From Pseudoduganella lurida (GTDB lineage Bacteria; Pseudomonadota; Gammaproteobacteria; Burkholderiales; Burkholderiaceae_D), in contig NZ_VLLB01000004.1 in assembly GCF_007830455.1 (NCBI RefSeq), positions 186,001-250,000 of the forward strand: 64,000 nt of DNA, given 5' to 3'. Each line of letters begins with the position of its first letter. Position 1 is the first letter of the stretch. Under the pieces are notes generated by a model that worked only from the letters and a program-made list of their open reading frames with translations, searched no databases and was not told the DNA's origin. The translations under genes were made by a program, and so were the position numbers. Positions 9,514-19,900 of the stretch are shown here, piece by piece.

Positions 9514-10416
9514 TCAGGCAGGAAACACGCCCGTCGACAGGTAGCGGTCGCCGCGGTCGCAGACGATGAACACGATCGTCGCGTTCTCCACCGTTTGCGA
9601 GACGCGCAGCGCAATCTCGCAGGCGCCCGCTGCGGAAATGCCGCAGAAGATGCCCTCTTCCGCCGCCAGCCGGCGCGCCATGCGTTCGGCCGCCGCCTGC
9701 GACACGGATTCGATCTGGTCGACCCTGGCCTTGTCGAAGATCTTCGGCAGGTAGGCTTCCGGCCACTTGCGGATACCGGGGATCGACGAGCCCTCTTCCG
9801 GCTGCGCGCCGATGATGCGCACGGCCTCGTTCTGTTCCTTCAGATATTGCGACACGCCCATGATGGTGCCGGTGGTGCCCATGGCCGACACGAAGTGCGT
9901 GATGCGCCCTTCCGTGTCGCGCCAGATTTCCGGCCCCGTGCTCTCGTAGTGGGCGCGCGGATTGTCGTGATTGGCGAACTGGTCGAGGATGATACCCTTG
10001 CCGTCGCGCTGCATCTGGCCGGCCAGGTCGCGCGCGTATTCCATGCCGCCCGTCTTCGGCGTCAGCACGATCTGCGCGCCATACGCGGCCATGCTCTGGC
10101 GGCGCTCCTCGGACAGGTTCTCCGGCATCAGCAGCACCATCTTGTAGCCGCTGATCGCCGCCGCCATCGCCAGTGCGATGCCGGTGTTGCCGCTGGTGGC
10201 TTCGATCAGCGTGTCGCCCGGCTTGATGTCGCCCCGCTCCTCGGCACGGCGCAGCATCGACATCGCCGCGCGGTCCTTCACGGAGCCGGCCGGGTTGTCG
10301 CCCTCCAGCTTGCCCAGGATGATGTTGTTGCGCGCCGCGGCATCCGCCCCCGGCAAGCGCATCAGCTGGACCAGCGGTGTGTTGCCGATGGTATCGGCAA
10401 TAGTTTTGTATGCCAT
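9514..10416 (-). CDS. cysM: Cysteine synthase B (O-acetylserine sulfhydrylase)
   Basis: A 300-residue PLP enzyme of the cysteine synthase family that makes cysteine from O-acetylserine and sulfide or thiosulfate. The PLP lysine is Lys47 in NPAGSVKDRA, and the phosphate-binding loop TSGNTGIALAM and the substrate loop are present. The start MAYKTIADTIGNTPLVQL fits the family; the frame stays open another 59 codons upstream, but that stretch is translated repeat DNA (10488-10599) and is not part of the protein. CysM rather than CysK is inferred from the RRLAAEEGIFCGIS and ISAAGA region and the length. Confidence 0.92.
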   Translation of the reverse strand: MAYKTIADTIGNTPLVQLMRLPGADAAARNNIILGKLEGDNPAGSVKDRAAMSMLRRAEERGDIKPGDTLIEATSGNTGIALAMAAAISGYKMVLLMPENLSEERRQSMAAYGAQIVLTPKTGGMEYARDLAGQMQRDGKGIILDQFANHDNPRAHYESTGPEIWRDTEGRITHFVSAMGTTGTIMGVSQYLKEQNEAVRIIGAQPEEGSSIPGIRKWPEAYLPKIFDKARVDQIESVSQAAAERMARRLAAEEGIFCGISAAGACEIALRVSQTVENATIVFIVCDRGDRYLSTGVFPA

Positions 10417-10487
10417 GCGTCCGCTCTTTTTCACAGAAAACAACCATTTTAATCCGAGAGCGGGCCCGCCGCTTGGCGCCTCCTGCC

Positions 10488-10599
10488 GAGCCCGTGTCCA
10501 CCTTGGGGTCAGACCCCGACATGGACACGGACACAGCCATTGCATTGCTGTTGAGCTCGTGTCCTTGTCGGGGTCTGACCCTGTGGTGGACACGGGCTG
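10488..10599. repeat. Dispersed inverted repeat, copy B (GGGGTCAGACCCC type)
   Basis: Left arm (10488-10530) and right arm (10553-10599) are imperfect reverse complements around a 22-base loop. They carry the CGTGTCC-core-GGACACG structure with cores GGGGTCAGACCCC and GGGGTCTGACCC. It sits between the stop of the ABC ATPase gene (5 bases away) and the cysM start. It could stop or attenuate read-through from the sugar operon into cysM. Confidence 0.85.
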
Positions 10600-10604
10600 G
10601 ACAG

Positions 10605-11738
10605 TCAGCGCCGGGCGTTGCCGTCGGCGTCGAACAGGTGCCAGTGCGCGGCTGGCGCGGTGACGAGGGCGGCCTGGCCCGGCTGCCAGTCGATGCCGCT
10701 GGCGGTGCGGGCGACCACCGTTTCGCCGGAGCTGGCCGTCTGCAGGTGGACGTAGCTGAAGTCGCCCAGCAGCTCCACGGTCTGCACGCGCGCGGGGATG
10801 CCGCCGGCCGTGCCGTCCACAGCGCCGTCGCGCGGCGCTGTCACCACCACATGCTCGGCACGCAGGCCCAGCGTGACGGGCGCACCGGCTGGCAGCCCGG
10901 CCGCGGGCGGCAACGTGACGCGGCCACCGGCAGCCAGCGCAATCGTGCCGCCGTCCGCCCCGTCAGCCGGTGGCACGCCGCCAGCATCATCGCCGGGTGC
11001 CACCGCCCCGCGCAGGAAATTCATCGCGGGGGAACCCATGAAGCCGGCCACGAAGAGATTGTCCGGCCGGTTGTACAGCGCCAGCGGCGCGCCCACCTGC
11101 TCGATCTTCCCGCCGCGCAGCACGACGATGCGGTCGGCCAGCGTCATCGCCTCCACCTGGTCGTGCGTCACGTAGACCATCGTGCTGCGCAGCGTGCGGT
11201 GCAGGTTCTTCAGCTCGATGCGCATCTGCACGCGCAGCGCCGCGTCCAGGTTCGACAGCGGTTCGTCGAACAGGAACACCTCGGGATGGCGCACGATGGC
11301 GCGGCCGATCGCCACGCGCTGGCGCTGCCCGCCGGAGAGCTCCTTCGGCTTGCGCTCCAGCAGCGGCTCGATGCGCAGGCTGGTGGCCGCCGCCAGCACC
11401 TTGTCGCGGATGGTGTCGCGCGGCGTGCCGGCCAGCTTGAGCGCGAACGCCATGTTCTCGTACACCGTCATGTGCGGGTACAGCGCATACGACTGGAACA
11501 CCATGGCGATGCCCCGCTGCGCCGGCGGCACCTGCGTCATGTCGCGCCCGCCGATGGCGACCGTGCCCTCATCGGGCTCCTCCAGCCCGCAGATCGTGCG
11601 CAGCAGCGTCGACTTGCCGCAGCCGGACGGCCCGACGAACACCACGAACTCGCCATCGGCGATATCCAGGTCGATCCCGTGCAGGATCGCCGTGTCGCCG
11701 AAGCGCTTCCTCACTCCCCGTATCTGCAGGCCCGCCAT
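10605..11738 (-). CDS. Sugar ABC transporter ATP-binding protein (MalK/UgpC/MsmX type)
   Basis: 377 residues from the ATG at 11738 (MAGLQIRGVRKRFG); an ATG-like codon 13 residues earlier lies inside the preceding gene. Walker A is GPSGCGKST, the ABC signature is LSGGQRQRVAIGRAI and Walker B is VFLFDEP. The D-loop SNLDAALR and His-switch VTHD are also present. The C-terminal OB/TOBE region after about residue 240 is typical of the CUT1 sugar-importer ATPases. It is the last gene of the eight-gene operon, starting one base beyond the phosphorylase stop, and should energise the two permeases encoded at 20066-21774. Confidence 0.93.
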   Translation of the reverse strand: MAGLQIRGVRKRFGDTAILHGIDLDIADGEFVVFVGPSGCGKSTLLRTICGLEEPDEGTVAIGGRDMTQVPPAQRGIAMVFQSYALYPHMTVYENMAFALKLAGTPRDTIRDKVLAAATSLRIEPLLERKPKELSGGQRQRVAIGRAIVRHPEVFLFDEPLSNLDAALRVQMRIELKNLHRTLRSTMVYVTHDQVEAMTLADRIVVLRGGKIEQVGAPLALYNRPDNLFVAGFMGSPAMNFLRGAVAPGDDAGGVPPADGADGGTIALAAGGRVTLPPAAGLPAGAPVTLGLRAEHVVVTAPRDGAVDGTAGGIPARVQTVELLGDFSYVHLQTASSGETVVARTASGIDWQPGQAALVTAPAAHWHLFDADGNARR

Positions 11739-11739
11739 C

Positions 11740-14700
11740 TCAGTCTCCCAGCACAATGTCAATGACATGCGCGCCACCGTCGCCTGTCAGCGGAATGCGT
11801 GCCCGGCAATCCACCGGCTGCAGCGGCGCGCCATCCATCGTGACGGCGACAACCCGCGCCGCACTGCCGGCCGGATTGCGCACGACGATGTCGTACGAAC
11901 CGCCACCGGGCGCGTTGTAGTGGATGCGGAATTCCGGCCAGTCGTCCGGCACGCGCGGCGCGATCACCAGCGTCGTGCCGTCCTCGATCGTGAAGCCCAG
12001 CACGGACTCGAGGCCGACGCGGAACATCCAGCCGGACGATCCCGTGTACCAGGTCCAGCCGCCGCGCCCCACATGCGGTGCTGTGCCGTAGATATCGGCC
12101 GCGATCACGTAAGGCTCGACCTGGTACACGGCCACCGCGGCCGGGTCCAGCGCATGGCTGACGGGCGACAGCATCTCCAGCAGCCGCGCCGCGCGGTCCC
12201 GCCGGCCGTCTTCGGCCAGCGCGCGCACCGCCCAGCAGGCCGCATGCGTGTACTGGCCGCCGTTCTCGCGCACGCCCGCCACGTAGCCCTTGATGTAGCC
12301 GGGATCGTGCGGCGTGTCGACGAACGGTGGCGTCAGCAGCCGGATGATGCCGTCGTCCTCGGCCACCAGCTGCGCCTCCATCGCATCGAGCGCCTGCCGC
12401 GCGCGCTCCGGCGGCGCCGCGGCCGAGATCACCGCCCAGGCCTGGGCCAGCGCATCGATGCGGCATTCGTCGCTCTCCTTCGAACCGAGCGGTGCACCGT
12501 TGTCGTAGTAGGCGCGGCGGTACCACGCGCCATCCCAGCCGCCATCGTTCAGCGCCACCGCCAGGTGCTCCAGGTAAGCCGTGTAGGCCGCGATGCGCGC
12601 CGTGTCGCCGCGGCGTTCGCAGAGGGGCAGGAAGTCGCGCAGGATGCGCGTCAGGAAGAAGCCCATCCACACGCTCTCGCCCTTCCCTTCGCGGCCGACG
12701 CGGTTCATGCCGTCGTTCCAGTCGCCCGTGCCCATCAGCGGCAGGCCGTGCGCGCCCTGCGTCAGCGACCGGTCCAGCGCGCGGCAGCAGTGTTCGTACA
12801 CGTCGGCGCTCTGGCCCGACAGCGCCGGCTTCAGGTACACCTCGTCCTCGCCGTCTTCCAGCAGCGGCGCCGTCAGGAACGGTTCCACCTCATCGAGCAC
12901 GGTCCAGTCGCCCGTGGTGTGGACGTAGAACGCCGTGATGTAGGGCAGCCAGCACAGGTCGTCCGAGAAGCGCGTGCGCAGGCCCTGCTCCATCGGCGCC
13001 ACGTGCCACCAGTGCAGCACGTCGCCTTCCACGAACTGGTGCGCCGCATGGATGCGGATCTGCTGGCGCGTCAGGTCCGGCCGCGCGTAGATCATGGCCG
13101 ACGCATCCTGCAGCTGGTCGCGGAAACCGAAGGCGCCACCGGACTGGTAGAACGCCGAGCGGCCCCAGATCCGGCACGACAGGTTCTGGTACGTCAGCCA
13201 GCCGTTGAGCATCAGGTCCACGGCCGGCACCGGCGTCGTCACCCGAACGGCGCCCACCGTCGCGCGCCAAAAATCGACGATGCCTTCGAGCGCCGCCTGC
13301 ACGGCGCCCCCTTCGCGATAGCGCTGCACCAGCGCCAGCGCCGACTCGCGTGCGGTCGTCTCACCGAGCAGGAACACGCATTCCAGCGTGGCGCCCGGGG
13401 CTAGGTCATACGTGGCCTGGAAGGCGGCGCACGGGTCGAGCCCTGCGCCGCTGGCATGGTCGAGTGCCGGCTGCGCCAGCGCGGCGGGACGTGCCGGGCT
13501 GCCATGGCGGCCGATGAAGCCGGCCCGGTCCGCGCTGTAGTGCGTGGCCTGCGCGCCGCCGGCCAGCGCGGCGGCAAACGTGACGCCATCGGCGAAGTCG
13601 CCGGCCTGCGCATTGGTGGCCAGCAGCGTGGCTGCCGCGTCGTCGTATGCCGTGACGACGTGGCGGCTGCTGTCCTCCGGCGTGCCGCCCAGTACCAGCC
13701 GCTGGTACGAGAACAGCGACAGCTTGCGGTGCCGCCCGCTGTCGTTGCTGACTTTCACGCGCACGATCTTCACCGGATCGTGGCGCGGCACGAAGACGAT
13801 CGTTTCCTGCGCGAGGCCATGGCTGGCGTGGGTAAAGCGCGTGTAGCCGAAGCCGTGGGCGGCCTCGTAGTGCGCCGCGGCCGGCACCGGGCCGGGCACG
13901 GGCGACCAGTACTCGCCGGTGTCCTCGTCGCGCAGGTACAGCGCCTCGCCATGCGGGTCGGCGATCGGGTCGTTGTACCATGGGGTCAACCGGTGGACGC
14001 GGCTGTTGCGGCTCCACGTGTAGCCGGCGCCGCTGTCGCTCACCAGGCAGCCGAACGCTTCGTTCGAGATCGCGTTCGTCCAGGCCAGCGGCGGGCGGCG
14101 CAGCTGCTGCGTAACGCGGTCGAAGTCCAGCCGGATCACGTATTCGTCGCCCGCCGGGTTGAAGCCGCCGACACCGTTGAAGAATGCCAGCGCTTCCCGC
14201 GCCGGCACGGGCGCCCCGCCACCGCCCATGCCCTGCCGCGGCGGCAACGGTGCCAGGCTGCCATCGGGCCGGCCCAGTCCCGGCAGCTTGCCGCGCACGA
14301 CCAGCTGCGCCGTGCGCTCGAATTGTTCGAGATGGCCTGGCGCGAAATCCGTGGTCTGGCGCACGACCACGTCCGGTCCCGGGTCCACCAGGTTGCCATG
14401 CGCATCAACCACCAGCAGTGCCAGGTCGAGTCCCTTGGCCCCCCAGTAGCGCTGCGCCGACAGCAGCGCCCCCAGCATCAGGTCGTCCGGCCCGGCCGTG
14501 TGGACGATGGCAAGCTGGCCTGGCGGGATGCCATACGTGGCGGGATCTGCCGACGGGTCGGCGGGATGGCTTGCCGCCTCCGCGCGCACGGCCGGCTGGC
14601 CGTACAGCACGGCCGCGGCCAGCTGGTGATGGTAATCGGCCTGCGCGGGCGGCAGGCCGACGCTCTGCTGCAGCACCGTTTCGCGCTGCTGGGCATCGGC

Positions 14701-15615
14701 CAGGATGGCCGGCAGGTTCAGGTCCGGCAGCGCGGCGGCCAGTGCCAGCGCCGCGTCGCGCGTGTCCGCCGCGCCCAGCATGAACACGAGGCGCACCTGC
14801 TCGCCGGCGCCCAGCGCCAGCGAGCGGCGCAGCGCGAGTGCCGGGTCCAGCACGTTGCCGGCGGTGCCCGTCAGCGCCCCTTCGATCCCCAGCGGCTGCG
14901 ACAGGTCGCGGCCGCGGCCCACGAAGCGGGTACGGTCCGTGTCGAACTGCGGCTCCGTGCCGCCGGTGGCCGCGTTGACCATCCACTGCCCCGCCTCGTC
15001 CGCCCCGCGCGGACGCCGGTGCGCCAGCAGCGCGCCGGTGGCCGCATCGTATTGCGTCTGCACGAACAGCTTGGAAAACGCCGGGTGCGAGGCCTCGTCC
15101 GCCTGGCGGTTCAGCACCACTTCCAGGTAGCTCGTCAGCTCGATCAGCCGCGCGCGGCCGGACAGGTTGGAGACGACGACGCTGCGCAGTTCCACGTCCT
15201 GGTCGGGATGCACGAACACTTCCATGTGCGCGAGGATGCCGTGCGCGGACACCTCTATCCACAGGCTGGCACTGCCGGCGCCGCCGGCACGCTGCACGTC
15301 CGGATCGTGCAAGCCGGGGCAAGGCTGGGCACCCACCGACCACAGCTCGTGCGTCTCCGCATCGCGCAGGTAGAAGAACCAGCCTTCGGCGTCTTCCACG
15401 CGGTCGCCATGCCAGCGGGTCAGCGCCACGTCGCCAGCCCGGGTGAAGCCGGTGCCGGATTCGGTGATCAGCGTGGTCAGGCGGCCGTTCGACAGCAGCC
15501 GGGCGTCGGCTTTCAGCTGCGCGGCCTTCGACTGCGCAGTGTTCGACTGCGCGGCCTTCGGCGGCACTGGCGGCATTGGCGGAACTGGTTCGGGGGTCTG
15601 ACTGGTCGATGCCAT
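11740..15615 (-). CDS. GH94 glycoside phosphorylase, NdvB C-terminus-like (probable 1,2-beta-oligoglucan phosphorylase)
   Basis: 1291 residues with no signal peptide, hence cytoplasmic. Two GH94-type N-terminal beta-sandwich modules are arranged in tandem (about residues 35-400 and 480-790): LSNGRLTTLITESGTGFTRA and the later ISNEAFGCLVSDSGAGYTW are repeats of one motif. An (alpha/alpha)6 catalytic domain follows, with the proposed general acid Asp968 in GTGDWNDGMNRVG. This double-module layout is that of the phosphorylase-like half of cyclic beta-1,2-glucan synthase and of the Listeria 1,2-beta-oligoglucan phosphorylase. No glycosyltransferase or membrane region is present. Phosphorolysis of sophorooligosaccharides to glucose-1-phosphate is inferred from family and from the GH144 gene in the operon. 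AAGGAGAG precedes the ATG. Confidence 0.82.
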   Translation of the reverse strand: MASTSQTPEPVPPMPPVPPKAAQSNTAQSKAAQLKADARLLSNGRLTTLITESGTGFTRAGDVALTRWHGDRVEDAEGWFFYLRDAETHELWSVGAQPCPGLHDPDVQRAGGAGSASLWIEVSAHGILAHMEVFVHPDQDVELRSVVVSNLSGRARLIELTSYLEVVLNRQADEASHPAFSKLFVQTQYDAATGALLAHRRPRGADEAGQWMVNAATGGTEPQFDTDRTRFVGRGRDLSQPLGIEGALTGTAGNVLDPALALRRSLALGAGEQVRLVFMLGAADTRDAALALAAALPDLNLPAILADAQQRETVLQQSVGLPPAQADYHHQLAAAVLYGQPAVRAEAASHPADPSADPATYGIPPGQLAIVHTAGPDDLMLGALLSAQRYWGAKGLDLALLVVDAHGNLVDPGPDVVVRQTTDFAPGHLEQFERTAQLVVRGKLPGLGRPDGSLAPLPPRQGMGGGGAPVPAREALAFFNGVGGFNPAGDEYVIRLDFDRVTQQLRRPPLAWTNAISNEAFGCLVSDSGAGYTWSRNSRVHRLTPWYNDPIADPHGEALYLRDEDTGEYWSPVPGPVPAAAHYEAAHGFGYTRFTHASHGLAQETIVFVPRHDPVKIVRVKVSNDSGRHRKLSLFSYQRLVLGGTPEDSSRHVVTAYDDAAATLLATNAQAGDFADGVTFAAALAGGAQATHYSADRAGFIGRHGSPARPAALAQPALDHASGAGLDPCAAFQATYDLAPGATLECVFLLGETTARESALALVQRYREGGAVQAALEGIVDFWRATVGAVRVTTPVPAVDLMLNGWLTYQNLSCRIWGRSAFYQSGGAFGFRDQLQDASAMIYARPDLTRQQIRIHAAHQFVEGDVLHWWHVAPMEQGLRTRFSDDLCWLPYITAFYVHTTGDWTVLDEVEPFLTAPLLEDGEDEVYLKPALSGQSADVYEHCCRALDRSLTQGAHGLPLMGTGDWNDGMNRVGREGKGESVWMGFFLTRILRDFLPLCERRGDTARIAAYTAYLEHLAVALNDGGWDGAWYRRAYYDNGAPLGSKESDECRIDALAQAWAVISAAAPPERARQALDAMEAQLVAEDDGIIRLLTPPFVDTPHDPGYIKGYVAGVRENGGQYTHAACWAVRALAEDGRRDRAARLLEMLSPVSHALDPAAVAVYQVEPYVIAADIYGTAPHVGRGGWTWYTGSSGWMFRVGLESVLGFTIEDGTTLVIAPRVPDDWPEFRIHYNAPGGGSYDIVVRNPAGSAARVVAVTMDGAPLQPVDCRARIPLTGDGGAHVIDIVLGD

Positions 15616-15624
15616 GCTCTCTCC

Positions 15625-16983
15625 TTACGCGGGGTCGTTCAGGCAGGCGCCGTTGCTGGCGACGACCTGCGCATACAGCAGCGCACTGTCCTTCGGTGTG
15701 CGCTGCTGCGTCTCGAAATTCACGTGCACGATGCCGAAGCGCTTCGCGAAGCCGAGCGACCATTCGAGATTGTCGAGCAGCGACCATACCATGTAGCCAC
15801 GCAGGTCGACGCCCTGCTCGATGGCGGCGTGGAGGGCGTGCAGGTTCTTCTTCAGGCAGTCGACGCGCAGCGGATCGTGCATCTGCCCGTCCTCGGCATT
15901 GGGCGGATCGTAGAACGTGGAACCGTTCTCCATCACGTACACGGGCAGGTCGCCGTAGCGCCGGCGGAACTCGACCAGCGTGTCCGTCAGCCCCTGCGGG
16001 AACACTTCCCAGCCCGTCTCCATATGGGTCGACTGCGTCTGCCGCACGGCCGCGACCTTCAGCGGCCAGTTGGTTTCTTCATGCCGGCACACGCTGCGGG
16101 TGTAGTAGTTGATGCCGATGTAGTCGAGCTTCTGGCCGATCAGGTCGAAGTCCTCCCGGGGCCAGTCGGGCCAGGCAGCGCCGAAGATTTCCTTCAGCTC
16201 GGCCGGGTAATGGCCATGGAACACGGGATCGAGATACTGCCGGTTCATGTAGGCATCGGCACGCCGCGTGGCGGCGATGTCCTGCGGCTCGTCCGATGCG
16301 GGGTATTTCGGCTCGATGTTGACGACCAGGCCGATCCGGTGCTTGCCGATTTCACGGTATACCTTCACGGCGGCGCCATGCGCGCGCAGCAGGTTGTGGC
16401 TCGCGATCGGCGCTTCGTACAGGTTGCGGTGACCCGGCGCCAGCGGGCCGTGCAGGTAGCCGCCGTCCGTGACCACCCAGGGCTCGTTGAGCGTCGTCCA
16501 GAAGCACACGCGCCCGTCGAAGCGTTCGAACAGCACGCGTGCGTAGTCGGCGAACCAGTCGGCGATCGCGGGGTTGAGCCAGCCGCCGCGGTCGTCGAGT
16601 GCGGCCGGCAGGTCCCAGTGGTACAGGGTCAGCATCGGCTCGATGCCGTTGGCCAGCAGCTCGTCGATCAGCTTCTCGTAGAACGCGATGCCCGCCTCGT
16701 TGACGGCACCCGTGCCCTGCGGGAGGATGCGGCTCCACGACACGGAGAAGCGGTAGGCCTTCAGTCCCAGGCTGCGCATCAGCGCCACGTCCTCGCGCCA
16801 GCGGTGGTAGTGGTCGCAGGCGATGTCGCCCGTGTCGCCGTTGGCGATCTTGCCGGGCGTGGCGGCAAAGCGGGTCCAGATGCTGTGGCCCGCGCCGTCG
16901 GCCAGCGGCGCACCTTCGATCTGGTAGGCGGAGGTGGCACTGCCCCACAGGAAGTCCGGCGGAAAGTGGATGGGTTTGCTCAT
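15625..16983 (-). CDS. GH1 beta-glucosidase
   Basis: 452 residues from the ATG at 16983, chosen because GAGGTG lies six bases upstream; a GTG three codons earlier is less likely. Acid/base Glu167 is in TTLNEPW and nucleophile Glu352 is in VYVMENGS, so both catalytic residues of a retaining GH1 enzyme are intact. FLWGSATSAYQIEG at the N-terminus and MVWSLLDNLEWSLGFAKRFG at the C-terminus are also classic. With no signal peptide it should act in the cytoplasm, probably on sophorose or on short gluco-oligosaccharides delivered by the ABC importer. It lies nine bases before the phosphorylase gene. Confidence 0.93.
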   Translation of the reverse strand: MSKPIHFPPDFLWGSATSAYQIEGAPLADGAGHSIWTRFAATPGKIANGDTGDIACDHYHRWREDVALMRSLGLKAYRFSVSWSRILPQGTGAVNEAGIAFYEKLIDELLANGIEPMLTLYHWDLPAALDDRGGWLNPAIADWFADYARVLFERFDGRVCFWTTLNEPWVVTDGGYLHGPLAPGHRNLYEAPIASHNLLRAHGAAVKVYREIGKHRIGLVVNIEPKYPASDEPQDIAATRRADAYMNRQYLDPVFHGHYPAELKEIFGAAWPDWPREDFDLIGQKLDYIGINYYTRSVCRHEETNWPLKVAAVRQTQSTHMETGWEVFPQGLTDTLVEFRRRYGDLPVYVMENGSTFYDPPNAEDGQMHDPLRVDCLKKNLHALHAAIEQGVDLRGYMVWSLLDNLEWSLGFAKRFGIVHVNFETQQRTPKDSALLYAQVVASNGACLNDPA

Positions 16984-16988
16984 GGTGT

Positions 16989-19900
16989 TCACCTCGGAGT
17001 CGATTGAATGGTCAGCGTGGCAGGCAGCGCGCGGAGCGTCACCTGCCCGTCGTTGAGAAGGACCGGCCGGCCGTTCAGCAGCGCGGCGCCGGGAGGATGC
17101 GGGTACGGCCAGCGCAGCACGATGCCGCCCGGCGGGATCTTCAGGCCCGCATCGACCTGCAAGGTCAGCCGGCCATCGGCTTGCCGCAAGCGGTAGCCGA
17201 GCGGCCCGTACGGCGTGCGCAGCCGCCGGATCGCGATGCCGTCACCGTCGAGCCAGGCGAGCGGAATGCCTTCGGCCAGCAGCAGCGCATGGTCCGGCTC
17301 GCGCTCGTAGGCAAAGGAGTCGAGCGCGGCGCGCAGGAAGTCGGACGAGATCCAGCCATGCGGCATGTCGCCCAGGAAGCGCGGCTCGCGCGCGTCGCGG
17401 CCCACCACTTCGGCCCACTGGTTCCACGCGCGGGGACGCTGGTCCGCGTAGAACCAGGCCAGCAGTTCCTCCGCCCGGCTGCGCCAGCCCAGCCGCACGA
17501 AGGCGCTGACATTGCGCAGTTCGTAGGGCGTGTAGTCCTGCCACGCGGCCTTGCCGTCGCGCCGCGCCGTGAAGAAGTCCCAGTATTTTTCGTAGGTCCC
17601 GTGCAGCAGCTTGCGCGGCAGGTGCTGCTGCTCGCCGCCGGGCGTCAATGCGATCGTCGTGGAGGTGGGATCGAAGTCGCCCAGCTCCGCCGCACCGGGC
17701 AGGTAGCCGATGCCGTGCTGCCGCGTGGCCCTGGCAATCGATGCATACAGGTCGCCGCGGAACGCGTCGCGCTGGCGTGCCAGTGCGCGTGCCTCGCCCT
17801 GCTGCCCCAGCGCCTGCGCGATCTGCACGGCATCCTTGTAGCCGCGCAGCGCCCAGAAATCGTCCCAGTACGAGTGCATCGGCTTTTCCGAATAGCCCTC
17901 GTGGCTGATCGATGCCGGCATCAGGCCGTACAGCGCCGTGCCTGCCTGCGCAGCGGTGCGTTCCGACTGGCGCAGCGTTTCCATGTAGCGCGCTGCCGCC
18001 CGCACGTTCGGCCACACGGCGGCCAGCGCCGCCTGGTCGCCCGTGTAGCGGTACAGTTCCGCGGCCAGGAAGATCAGTTGGCCATGGCTGTCGTTCTCGG
18101 GCACCGGATCGGCACCGCGTCCGTCCACGCAGCACGGCACCTTGCCGTTGCCGAACTGGTAGGGCGCATACCAGCGCAGATAGTCGGCGGCCGTCTCCGG
18201 CTGGCCCATGCGCAGCAGCGCCTCGGACATCATCGCGCCGTCGCGGATCCACGAGCGCAGGTAGGACCGCGTGCCGGGCTGCAGCGCCGCGCCATCGCGC
18301 GTCATCAGCAGATGTGCGAGCGACGAACGCAGCGTATCGGCCATGGCGCGGCCGGCCGGCGGTACCGCCAGTTCGACCTGGTTGAGCCGCGCGCGCCATT
18401 CCTGGGCCACCTGCGCCTGCGTGCGGTCCAGCCAGGCGATGCCTTCCGCCGGCACGGCGAAGTCGCCCGTCAGCGGTGCCGCCACGCCGATCACGGCCCT
18501 GCCGTGCGGCGGCAGCTGCACCGTCCAGCGCAGCGCCGCCGAGGCGAAGCCCGTGTCGTCCCGCACGGCCGCCACCGCACTGCCGCCTTCGTGCGGCAGC
18601 AGCCCGCCATCGAACGTGGCAAGCCGCACCCCATCCGGCGCGGTCAACGGGATGACCTGGTGCGCGCCATTGACGGACAGGCTAGCGCCATCCCACGCCA
18701 GCGCGCGGATCGGGCTGAAGCCGCCCGGCGTGTTGAGGAACTGGCGCGGCGCGTTGACCTGGAAGGGCCGCGCGGCCAGCACCAGCGCGAGCAACTGCGG
18801 CACATCCTTCAGGTTATGCAGCTCGTAGCGGGCCAGCAGCTGCGAGCGCTCGCGCGTGCCGCTGGCCGCCGCGGTCGTCGTCAGCGTCCAGCCGGGCGCC
18901 TCCCACCGTACCGAGGGCACGGGCAGGTAACCGTCCTGCAGCGATTGCGTGATGCGCACGTCGGCCCAGCCGGCCAGCTTGCCATCCGCACGCACGAAAG
19001 GCTCCAGCGAAAAGCCGCCGCGCACCGTTTCGATCGCGCCGTCTTCCGACAGCAGCGCGCTGTGGTCCGCGCCGCCATCCACGCCAACCAGGGTCCAGTA
19101 CGGCTGCTCCTTCGTGAACCCGCGCGGATAGCGGCCGCGTGGCGCCTCGGCCGACAGCGCATCGATGAAGGCGTTCGGCGTGGCACCGAAGGCCAGCTCC
19201 TTGACTTCCAGGCCGGCCAGCGCGTAGCCGGCCGGCGGACTATCCGGCAGGCGGATGCGCACGTAGCGCGCTTCCGATTCCGTCAGCAGCAGCGGATCGC
19301 TGCCGCCGTTGCCGTCGCGGACCGTGCGAACCGTCTGCCAGGTATGCCCATCGACGGACAACGCCACCTCGTAGCGGCTGGCATGCCGGCCAGGCTGCCA
19401 GCGCAGCACCAGGCCACCGAACTCGCGCACCGCCCCCAGGTCCACGGTGGCCTCCTGCGGTCCCCTGCCCGGCACCGACTGCCACGCCGTACCCGGCCGG
19501 CCATTCACAGTCGGCGCCGGCCAGCTTGCCGGCACGGGCGGCAGCGCCGTCATCCGCAGCTCGTCCAGAAGGATCGATCCCCTGCCGCCGCTGCCGGCAC
19601 TGACGACGAACTCGACCCGGTCGGCATGGCGCAGCGTGCGGTCCTTCGTCGGTCCCCACGCGAACGCCACCTGCCGCATCTTGAAGCGCACCTTCGTCCA
19701 GCCGTCCGGGAAGGCGTGATCGGGCAGCCGGTACCACCAGACGTTGTCGCCGGCCGCATCTGTCAGCTTGAACTCGAAGTGGTTGGCCGGCGCATCGGCC
19801 CGCACCATGAAGGAGATCTCGTAGTTGTCCGGCAGGTCGAGCGGCAGCGTGCGGCGCACGAACGCATAGCCGCCCCGGCCGCCGAAGTCGAAGTCGAGCC

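Noticed and set aside
10417..10593. N-terminal extension of cysteine synthase by 59 residues
   Set aside because: The extension is translated repeat copy B (10488-10599) and has no ribosome site. The family start is MAYKTIADTIGNTP.
13456..17007. A 1183-codon open frame on the plus strand opposite the GH94 and GH1 genes
   Set aside because: It is a high-GC antisense shadow; its translation is Arg/Ala/Gln/His-rich with no domain pattern, while the opposite strand has clear enzymes with catalytic motifs and ribosome sites.
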